A stretch of 64,000 nt of DNA from Cyclina sinensis (lineage: Eukaryota; Mollusca; Bivalvia; Venerida; Veneridae): positions 37,872,949-37,936,948 of the forward strand of contig JAAONU010000008.1 in the NCBI GenBank assembly GCA_012932295.1, given 5' to 3'. The translations under genes were made by a program, and so were the position numbers. Of the stretch, positions 11,757-22,000 are shown piece by piece (the first letter of the stretch is position 1; each line of letters starts with the position of its first letter). The notes below the pieces were generated by a model. That model ran no database searches. It was not told the origin of the DNA and saw nothing but the letters and a program-made list of their open reading frames with translations.

Positions 11757-12380
11757 ACTTTATTGCATTCTCGAGAAGCAAAAGGTTTGGGCCACAAGTG
11801 CTACCACTTATAAATCGGCCCTCCCCAAATAAAATACAATTACAGATTCACATAGGTCAGAGGACAATTTTAACATTTTTTTAAATTTTTAACTACAAAA
11901 AAGACGATAAGCAGACATATAAAATATATAGAGAAATAGTTCTAGTGCTGCACGTACAAAGATGTGGTGTGCTGCGCCCAGATCCCCTCCCCCCAACTTT
12001 ATCGCCACTGCAACAAACACGTACAGATTAGAAGACACCAATAACTAATTAATTAAATCTGCCGGTTTCGTGTATATATTTTTGTACTGCTCTAAAAATG
12101 CTCGTGTTGTCTACATCTGAAAGTTCTTCTTTACCACATAGTAATGTTTGAACATTTAAAGGATGAAATTTGTGTGTGCCCCTAAATAAGGATATTCTCT
12201 GTTGTAAGAACAATGGACATTTAAATAGGAAGTGTTCAACATTTTCAATACCTGTATTGCAAGTATAAAGTGCATCATTTCTTAAGTTGTTCTTACATAG
12301 ATCATAATTTAAGTTACAACATCCATTCCGCATGCGTGCAGTTTCCTTTCTCCATCTAAATATAATACGAATTTGTTTTA
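11757..12380 (-). mobile_element. 3' end of a non-LTR retrotransposon (LINE), minus strand
   Basis: The minus strand encodes, from about 12380 down to 12049, the C-terminal tail typical of LINE reverse transcriptase polyproteins: a basic F-R-W-R-K-E-T-A-R-M-R stretch, then Leu-Asn-Tyr-Asp-Leu, then a zinc-knuckle-like pattern CNTG-x4-VEHFLFKC. The frame ends at 12049. The 3' UTR continues to about 11757, where the plus strand reads ACTTTATTGC. No reverse transcriptase core is present, so the insertion is heavily 5'-truncated. It is not a copy of the LINE at 49051-52956. Confidence 0.75.
12049..12333 (-). pseudogene. C-terminal fragment of a LINE reverse transcriptase
   Basis: A 94-codon open frame, continued upstream in the same frame to about 12360. 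It carries the Cys-x-x-x-x-Glu-x-x-x-His-type motif found after the RT domain of LINEs, then ends with a Tyr-Ile-His-Glu-Thr-Gly-Arg-Phe tail. It is a dead remnant: there is no RT core and no endonuclease. Confidence 0.75.
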
Positions 12381-14222
12381 AACATTATGCTTTTAAAATA
12401 GTCTTCTCGGACACCGTATTAAGCGGATTTTATTCAGCAAGCCAGTTTAAACAAATTAAAGCAGGGACAATAGTTTGAAATTCTCCTCAGAACTCAATGG
12501 TAACTGCATTACATGAACTAAAGAATTATTAAATGAAATGGACATTTTCGCGCTAAGTAATTAGTTGAAAGCAAATTTAGTCACCAGAAATAGCTTTGTC
12601 CTATATAAAACACATACTAGTGCGTCAATGAATAGATAAAAAATTAAACAAAAGACGTAATTACAGCACTTTTCAACAGACTATTTTTCACGGTGTTATC
12701 CTTGATTTAATCTTATAATGTTTTCTGAGGACATTATTCGAAAACTAATCACAGTCTCACTTTTTGTGATGCATATAGCTATTAAAGTTAACCAAGGGAG
12801 AAAAGTGCACCTGACCTGGGACTCGAGGCCTCGGGATACAAATATGTAGATCTACCACCTGAGTTAGCCGCACACTTGCTGTGACCCTACCCAGCGTCAC
12901 ACTATACCACTGAATAAAAGAACTTAACTGGATTTTTTTTTCCTTTCTAGTATTACTTTCCTTTTAACCTTGCATTGTCAAGACATAAGCTCTACCTTTA
13001 TTAAAAAGAATGATGAGCTATCATTTTCCGTTCCTTATATGTTCGCACAAACTGCATGCTTTGTGACAGTTCATTTACATACATTTTACGGTGCACTTTC
13101 TGTTAAATACTTTACCTTTTTGCCTGTATTTCAGTTCAAAACTTAATCAATGTTTCTCTGGATCGAAGCATGTACTTTTGTTTAACTGCTTTTGTTTTTT
13201 GTTTGTTGTTGTTTTTTTTTTTTTGTTTTTTGTTCAGTTTTGTTTTAAATTAAATATTAAGTGTTTATAAACATTTGTGTTACTTGACATTTCACTGCCT
13301 AACCTACAATCATATCGCTATATAACAAATATCTTTAAATATAATTATAGAATCTGACATGAAGAAATAATCTCTATACATTAGGTAATATTTTTTATAC
13401 ATTTATTGGAAAAAGAAATTTATGTCATATTCTTTTTATTATCACAAAACTAAAACAACAATAAATGGAGTTTATGGCAGCTGTATTCAATTCATCTATA
13501 TAGAAAAGAGGCTGTTAACATCGCCCAATTTTACAATTAAAACTAAAATAAAACGAGTGTATCTGAAACACAAAATATAGGCCTATGATAATAGCCAATA
13601 GGTCTACATCGAAATGACAGTAAAACAAACCGACTAATTTGTAGCAAAAGTCAAATGCACAGTGTTACGCTTGGCGTTATATTTGTGAAATAAAAAGATA
13701 CGTAATGGTTACATATACTACATAAAATACATCGTTTTTCTTGATATTATGTAAATGAACATCGTACGTTCAACTTGGTCTCGGTCAAATATGTAGAATA
13801 TATTAAACAAATTGTAGGAAAAATCTTAATCGAGCAAGGCAAATTTGTCAAGAGATTACTTCCGGGTTGTGGGTGGATGACAAATCTAGATGTGATATTT
13901 ACAAAATTTTAGACTCTAAAAATACTTTCAAAATGATCACTCATGATAGTTTAACAGTATTAAGAAGTCAGTTGTAAGCATTATCTTCTGGTTTCTTTAA
14001 TATAATGTCACTGTCAGTTGCCAACAAGAGGAAAGCGTAAGTTTTAAAGTTTTGTTTTGGCTTTAGTTTTGAAAGTTGAAGTTTTCACATTTGAATATTG
14101 TCTTCATTCAGATTGTGTCCATTGATAAAGAAACTGATGTAGAGTAATACCAGAAGACCAACCTGATTTTGTATTTATTAGTCTGCAAAATATTTTTTCT
14201 AAAAGTAAGACCATTTTGGCTT
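12381..14222. other. non-coding, contains a SINE-like segment and poly-T
   Basis: Apart from the SINE-like segment at 12790-12895 and a poly-T tract near 13205-13225, nothing was recognised. Confidence 0.4.
12790..12895 (-). mobile_element. tRNA-derived SINE-like fragment
   Basis: On the minus strand a GGCTAACTCAGGTGGTAGA segment resembles a tRNA A box and GGCCTCGAGTCCCAGG, about 40 bases later, resembles a B box. It cannot be a functional tRNA because the acceptor stems do not pair. Confidence 0.4.
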
Positions 14223-14232
14223 ACCCATCTAG

Positions 14233-14717
14233 TAGTCTCACTATTTCGCCTCCGAAAGTGAACCCATTTTATAGGCTGATATTTTATAGTTGTTCACCTT
14301 CTACATCTCACTTTGATCTGCATCTGGTTAAGCGGACTCGCCCAATCATAGGCAATTGGGCATTTTTTTTGGCTCGTTTGTCCAACAGTTAACAGAGTTT
14401 AAGGCAAAAATGATAAAAATATGATAAAATATGATATCTAATTCATACCTGATCCTGCAATCCGAGAAAACACACAAATACATAAGTATAGAACTGAAAC
14501 ACTTATTTCGTACCTGATTAATCCACCATTTTATTCAAAATTTGGCAATCGGAATACTCGGTGTTCTAGGTTAATAGATAACCAGGACAGGGTAAAAACC
14601 GTGCCGAACCGAGTCCGCTTAACCAGATGCAAATCAAAGTGAGACGTAGAAGGTGAACAACTGTAAAATATCAGTGTATAAAATGGGTTCACCTTCGGAG
14701 GCAAAATAGTGAGACTA
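14233..14717. mobile_element. MULE-like MITE, 485 bp, long TIRs and 10-bp target duplication
   Basis: The element starts TAGTCTCACTATTTCGCCTC and ends with the matching complement GGCAAAATAGTGAGACTA. Arms of about 107 bp match with only a few differences, through CATCTGGTTAAGCGGACTCG. It is flanked by perfect direct repeats ACCCATCTAG at 14223-14232 and 14718-14727. Long terminal inverted repeats with a 9-11 bp target duplication are characteristic of Mutator-like elements. The short middle has no coding capacity. Confidence 0.88.
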
Positions 14718-14727
14718 ACCCATCTAG

Positions 14728-15513
14728 AAAATCCAGGAATTACATGTACGGGTTTTCCACTGGTTTGTCCAACTTAACATATACAGTAGTAATAGAAAAA
14801 AGGTTTTGTCAACATGATAAAAAAGAGTGGTTTACACCTTTATTGAATGCCGTCATTATCAACTTGAATGAAACATGCCTACCAACTTTTCCCGGGTTAC
14901 AGGAGGGAGTTTTGGAATTTTCAAGGAGTTTGACTTTCAGGAGGGAGATTTTTTAGTGTAGGCAATACTGGGAGTGCAGTGTTTAACTTGGTTCACCTGG
15001 TCTATTCTTTACTTTAAAAATGCTATCAGTATGAACACCTTGCCATGCATTGACACAGTAAGTACACTGCATAACAACAAGTAAATTTTGATCATTTTTA
15101 TTTAAGATCTCTTGAAACATTTTCTAATTATACGAAAGCAGAAAATGAAAATAATTTGGTCAGTGTTTGAAATATCCCATAGGCATTTGAAATTTTTATA
15201 TGCAAATACTTACAACAATATTTTGTACATTATAACTCTGGACACTTGAAACAACTGAACATTAAAATACTGTTAACTTATTTCCCCATCCTTGCATAAT
15301 TTCTTATTGTCACAAACTAATTAAAAATTTTATCGAAGTTAATTAACTGTTAATAACATCATACTCTTACTGAATATTCCGCTTACCCTGTTAAACTTCG
15401 CAAATGAAAGGAGGTGTATGGAAAGACCATATATTTTGCTTTAATGAACAGATTAATGATCAGCTGCACATTGTTTTGAAGTTATGTCACTTAAGGTCAC
15501 GGGCACTCTTTTG
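14728..15513. other. non-coding, upstream of the Rab20-like promoter region
   Basis: No confident feature. A 70-codon opening at 14744-14956 has no support. Confidence 0.35.
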
Positions 15514-15523
15514 TCTCGCGAGA
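15514..15523. promoter_or_regulatory. TCTCGCGAGA palindromic promoter motif
   Basis: The exact ten-base palindrome TCTCGCGAGA, known as a core-promoter element of many metazoan housekeeping genes, lies about 570 bp upstream of the proposed Rab20-like start codon. A ten-base word of this CG content is unlikely by chance in such AT-rich DNA, but no transcript start is visible. Confidence 0.4.
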
Positions 15524-15806
15524 TAAGATGTGATGGATTAAAGTTACATTGCATTTCACTGTTGTGTGTCAGATTTTTATGCCTCGATTACTGTTGCCGC
15601 AGCTCATACATGACATGTGGGCTATGAAAATGCCAGAAAATACAATAAACAGCAAACCATTTGCAGAATTTTCTTCACTCAAGTTTTTTGAAACCCGGCC
15701 GGGTGAAATGGGTTTTATGTTCGAAACCAGGAGCCTCCCAGCAAAACCCAGAAGGTTAGCAAGCATGATGAAATTAATTGTAGAAGTTAGTCGGTGTTTA
15801 AATTGT

Positions 15807-15887
15807 AGCAAGGAAGTGTCTATGGTTACGGATCCGCATCCCTAGACAGTACCAGTAGGAATGTCTAGAGATACAGACCTTCTTTTA
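15807..15887. repeat. inverted repeat arm 1 flanking Rab20-like exon 1
   Basis: The sequence from CAAGGAAGTGTCTA to ACAGACCTTCTT is the reverse complement, with moderate divergence, of 18043-18118. It contains CCCTAGACAGTAC and GTCTAGAGATAC. See the paired arm and the finding. Confidence 0.7.
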
Positions 15888-16091
15888 ATTTACTTAAAGC
15901 TGTTTATGTTGCTGCTAAATCAAGTGATTGCAGCTTTAGTCAGGGATTTCAATAGACGTGAAATCCTGTGTTTTGATGCGAGCAAAATGCCATTCATTAA
16001 CTTTTGAGGTGTCCGAAATTCAGTCCTCGAGTTTTCCCGACGCAAGGCAATTTCAGCTGACGCATCAATCAGCAATACATTTCGTGTCACA

Positions 16092-19000
16092 ATGGAAGGA
16101 CAGCACACCCCTAATCAATACGATAGGTAAAAGTTTTACTTATTAACCAATGACAGCGTTCTGTGGGCTGAGCATCGGCAAGAGTGATCAGTGTAGCTCT
16201 CTGTGTGTGTGTTTGTGTGTGTGTGCTGAATTGCCCCTAATTGATCGTATTATTACTTTTTGTTTATTTACACCTAAACATGTTAATAGTTATTGAAAGA
16301 CTTGAAAGGATTTTAATGTTTATACAGCACTTGTCGGCGATTATCTGTAGAACAATGAAAACTGCTAACTGCGGAGTCATGAAATCATAATATAAATTAT
16401 TTAGATTAAAATTGAAATTTAATTGCCGAATATTCTTTCACCTGCATGTTGTCATTTTTCTATAACTGTTTGATTCAGTTTTGTATTCTGCTGAAACACC
16501 ATTAAATATTACAACAAAATTCCAAATATCAGAAACTAGACTTCATCTATAAATAGTAATGCTTGTGGTTCCCCCAGTAAAACTACGGACAGTGTCGCAG
16601 TATTCAAAAATTAGCTTTTTAAAAACCAATACAACAGCTGCTAACCATTCAGGGTGTCTATAAATAGTACCCAAGTGTGTAATTGACTTTTAAACAATCT
16701 TTTCCCTCGTCTTTTGTTGTTGTTTTTGTTGCGTGCACTAAATGCAGTTACTGTAGGTATTTATTTTCGACATACAACTTTATTTATTTCCGCGATTCAA
16801 GTAAAATTTATAAGTTATTTTTTTTTTTATTTTGATACTTTTCCTAGTTGAATTTACACACTGGCACATTATTTTTTAAGTCTTAGGTTCTGAACAAACT
16901 TTTAAATATAGCAGAGTTTAAGTTAACTCAGTTTTAATATTGCTCAGTGAAGCATATGCTAAAGTGTATTCTGTTTGATCTCTGCTTGTTGGCTATAGTT
17001 ACAAGTATATTAAGAGATAAAATTGTTTTCTTTCCTATTTAATTTATTAACGAATTGTCATAATATAATTATGCTACCAGTTTATTAAATGGTTTTTAAT
17101 ATAAAGGTAATAGTGATGAAAAGTAATATTTGTTTCAGTTATTGTATTGATAAAGAAACTGATTGTCCAAAAGCACAGTTTCGCTCTAGACTTTGACCCC
17201 TGCCAGGTTGTTAAACTTTGACCCCACTGAATTTCATTTTGTCCCCTGCAAATTTCAGGTCAAGGGTCATTGACCCCTGGAAAACAAAATCTACTGAAAT
17301 CACTGTTTAGTTCATTCTTTCCCATCCCGTTGTTTTTCATTTTTTTTTTTCATCAAAATTCATTTTCAATAGCGAAGCCTAAAATCTGTTTTCATTTGAC
17401 TGTAAAATCCAAATGAATCCTAATAATGCTGGTTGAGAAATATAGTTGTCATCCACCAAGCACTGTAGAAATGACAATTTGTGAAGGTATCTTTTCGGGT
17501 AACTTGTATAGTCCTGAAAAAGACTTTAAAGTAGTCAAGACTACTTACTATGCCTCCATGGTAAATAGCGCATCTCTGATACTCTAAGAGAAGTGTCTGT
17601 GTTGAGATGGATGGAGATGGTTTTTATCTGCTCTGTCAGTGGGGGTCATTGCTCAGCAGCTGGTCATTGTTGTACAAGACTTTATGCATTTTAAGGATCT
17701 TGTTTAGTCTCTTCCTTCTTTTGTTGTATTTACAGTCAGGCCTTGGGAACATAGCTCCAAACATTATCTCTTTAACCCCATGACTTTTAAGGTCATTGTA
17801 TATATTCAAAAGTAAGTACATGAGATAGTGATTACCTAACGGAATGTTTCTCCTTTTGTTAGCAGAAAAATTGATTTCGGATTACTTGAATAATATCGTC
17901 TGAAAAAGTAACCAAATATAACTTGTAAGTAATCGTCACTCTTAGGTAATTCAAGTCGACTAAATTTAAAAATTCTGCAAAAACCACAAAAGCTGGGTTC
18001 ATTCTAAAGTAAATATATGCTTATATGCTTAATTATGTCGTAAAAGAAGGTCCGTATCCCTAGACAGTACTACAAGTATTGTCTAGGATATGAATCCGTA
18101 TCCCTAGACACTTCCTTGTAGCAAAATGGTATCTTAGGTCTTCGATGTAGTGAGCAGTTGAGATAAGGCCACTTCCAACAGCCTCGCTGTTGGATTAGCT
18201 TATTAGCGACATGGTAAGTGTGTCTGACTGTCACCTTGGAGACCTGGATTCAACCCTCACTGGAGACTGAAGGATTTTTATACATTTGCTATGAGGCTTA
18301 TTCAGTGTGCGGATCCAAGTCACTGATTGGGAGTGCAGGCTGAGGTTCAGAGTTGCCTGGCTCTACATTTCAGAGAGGGAAGAAATATAGTGAGCATTTG
18401 ATGAGAAGTTTGGATGAGGTCATTTCCAAAACCCTCAACGTTGAGTTAGCTTTTTAGCAGTTAAAGTGCCTGACTGTCACCCAGTCCTTACTGGAAGCTG
18501 CAGGAGTTCTACAAAATTTATTTTAACGGACAGAATACTTACCTACATGAATTATAAACAGTATTTAAATGGTAAAAGGTATTTTTAGGTTTATTTATGT
18601 ACGTTTGAAGGAACATCTCTAAGCATATAACAGGTACTTTGTGAATAGTTAAATCGGAATATTTCAATGGTCTTCTAGCAATTTATCGATCATGAATTAA
18701 TATAAGATGGTAATTCTAAAAAGATACCAGAAAAGCTGCTTTCCCAATTACACAGAAAGCATTACAGAGACTGCCAATTTATATATCTATCTATATAATT
18801 GCATTACTGTTCACACTAAACAAGCATGTGGAATTATCAGCAATTATGTATTGTAATACATGATATGTCTATTGTGCTGTAATACAAATGTATATACAAT
18901 ATAAATAAATTAAGTTTAATAAACCTGTACCTATTTTGTACAGAAAAATAAGTTAAACTAAACGGTAGTGTGATGAAACCTTGAACACCCCAGTGTGGAT

Positions 19001-22000
19001 AAATAAACGTTGTGAAACACAAACAATTAGAACCAGGAAGATGAGAACCACATTTTGAGACCATGTAAACCACACGAAAACAGTTTAAATGGAAAAATGT
19101 ATCTCATATTTCACTGTTTTACTTTGCTTTTCAGTTTACAGGATTGAAGAAATTACTTCATATTTCTATACCAAAATTGATACTAATTTAGAATGTTAAT
19201 GATGTATGAATGTTTTGTACATTATCAATATCTATTAGTTGGTGTTCTCGCTCAGCAGTGAGCCTAAAACTACTGACAGCATAGTTAAACTATTCATTAA
19301 GCTGAACTAGGCTTAATTTTTCTTAATATTTTAATTATTCATTTTTGTGTAATTGATTGAAAACCATTAAACCATACATAAAAAAATGCAGTTACCTGTG
19401 AACTTATCATTTGATACTGTCAGGACAAAATCAATAAGGTTAATGCAGGTTTATGTTCATCCATCCTGCAAAGGGATATTGAGGGTCCAGAAAGCAGGTA
19501 TTTATTGACCAGAAACCAGTTTTAAAGCATAGGTCCATGTGAGCTTCACTTTTGACCCTGTAAAAAGGGTTCATTGTTTCATTATACAAAAATACTGTAA
19601 AGTTTAAAGTCATTCTTGACTTATTGATTAAAATCAATTTTTTAAAGTGTGGACTCCTCTGAGCTTGACCTTTGATCAAGATAGCCTAAAACAATAAGGT
19701 TAATCTACTGATTATGCCGAACCTATCTATTAATTCCAATATGTGTTAAGTTCTGACCCTAATACAGCATATTCCAAGAAAATGAAGTATTATTAAAGTG
19801 GTATGGAACTAATGTTAACAGTCATGGTTGCTTAGCTGTTACAGCACCGGACTTGCATGTGGGGGAGTCATGGGTTTGAGTCCCAGCCTGTCTCTTTGGT
19901 ACATGATTTTTCTGAACACTATGACAGAGCTACTGACAGTGAAATAAAGAATAGCTGTTAAAAAAAATGCCAATTTACTTGTACTGTCATTTAACATAAT
20001 TATAACAGATGCAGGACTTAATATGACACCAATTTCAGGGCCGGAAAAAGTTCTCTGTGAGAATTGATCTCAGACAATGTGTCTGTAGGCTATCTGTACC
20101 TGACCTCTTAAGCAAGTGAGGAAGTAGTCAGTCACTTGCGGAGGAATTGGTTAGTATTAAAACTGGTCGGATACCCAGGAACACTGCTTAGGTGGATTGA
20201 CCGCCAGGATATGATCTTAGCAGTTAAAACTGGGGTCAAACCCCAATAAAACCGAACCAAACCAATTTCAGATTCATAGTGTAAATAATTGTTTTCAGAA
20301 TGCTGTCACATTTAATGGTTGTAGTTATTTTCAGTCCTTAAATCATATTGTTTTGTTTTTTTCAGTGATGCAAAAGTGATCATCCTAGGTGACTATGCAG
20401 TAGGCAAAACCTGTCTAATCAGTAGGTACATAGATGGGAAATTTGGACCACATGAATCTGTAAGTGTAAATTTGGCTCTTTACCATAAAAAAGTATAAAG
20501 CCGCTTTGTGGATTTTCAAATACAATATGTTTTGTGGGCTTTTGTGTGTTAATTTGAAATGCAATACATCTAGAAAGCTATTGTGCTTCAGGAAGCAAGA
20601 AGCAGTATTGAACTTGTTTTACAATAAGCAACACGTACTCATTTCCAGTTGACATCAGACATTAAGTAAGATTTACTTAGAACTTTGTCTTAAATCTAAT
20701 CTTAAGTATGTTTAGCACAAGTGACCGTGTAACCAGAATCCTAGCTTTTGAGGACTGTAATGCTTTAACTAGAAAGCTAGTCAAGCTGAAGGAGTTTATA
20801 TAAATGTTAGGTAATTAACCTGTGGTATCTAATTATCATTATATATCCTAGCCTGACCTACATGTAGATTGGCATCCATCACTCATGGTTTTCAGCAGTT
20901 ATGAGGATCTTAATCCTGAACCTGCAAAATTTTTTAGGCCCCCGCCAAAGACGGAGGGGATATTAGAAATGGTCTCAGTCAATGCGTCCATCTGTCCCTC
21001 CGTCCGTTCCAATTTTGTCCTGAGCATAACTCCAAAAGTACTTGAGCAATTTTCTTCAAACTTATAAAAACTTACAGAGCACATTGGGAGGAAGTGCGTT
21101 GTGCAAGAACAATAACTCCACCTTGCCAACTTTCAGAGTTATTCCCCTTTATCAGAGTATGACTCCAAAAGTACTTGAGGGATTTACTTCAAACTTAATA
21201 CACTGACATACTGTGAAATCATTTAAATTCGAGGGCATAAAATTCCATGGTTTGCTGGCAGAAGGCAATTTCGTGGAGTCGTTAATTCGTGGAAATCAGT
21301 TGCCAGGTAAAAAAAAAATATGGGGCTGAAAATTCGTTGATTTCAACATTCGGTGAAAGGAAACCTTACAAACAATATCCGGCATTTGTGCTATGAAATT
21401 GTTGACATGAGCAAGTTAACGTTTTTCAACCAGACCAAACAACCTAAGATTTGTTACTATGGTAATTAACCTACCGATCGATCTTCTCAATTAACAAGTG
21501 TCAATTATACTTTGTAATATGTTGCGCATCTTTTTTATTGTTAAAATTTAAGGTGTGTAAAAACTGTCTTTATGATTTTAAAGCTGTGAAAAATGTCGGC
21601 CTTCCATCTTTGATAATGCAACCTTAATTATAATTAGCATTTCATTCACAGACCGTATAAATTTAAATAGCATACGCACTCAATCGGTCCGAGACCATGA
21701 CTCCCCCCCCCCCCCCCTGAGACCAGGAACCAACCAAAAAAAACGATTTAAGGGCAAAGAACAATTTGAGTTAGGATTGACGTCGCGAAAATATGTGTTT
21801 TTCAAAGCGAAAGTACAGTTAGAGCTAATTTTACAACGTCAAACTAGTCACTGATATTTTAAAGTGTGCTTTGTGCTGCAAGTAGCCACTACAATTACTA
21901 TTAAGCCCTTAATGAAATTAAGCAGACGACAGTTATCGCCTATTTCGATGCAAACTCCTCGCACCAGTTACGTCACGCTTTTCTACTTTAACTGTTTTCT

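Larger units (their letters stand above)
16127..20365. other. Rab20-like intron 1, repeat-rich
   Basis: Contains a (TG)n tract at about 16200-16225, a decayed protein fragment at 17636-17821, inverted arm 2 at 18043-18118, and several SINE-like segments between 18170 and 20270. No other open frame was credible. Confidence 0.55.

Noticed and set aside
12790..12895. Real tRNA gene
   Set aside because: A-box-like and B-box-like words only; no cloverleaf pairing. Also applied to 18170-18265 and 19825-19915.
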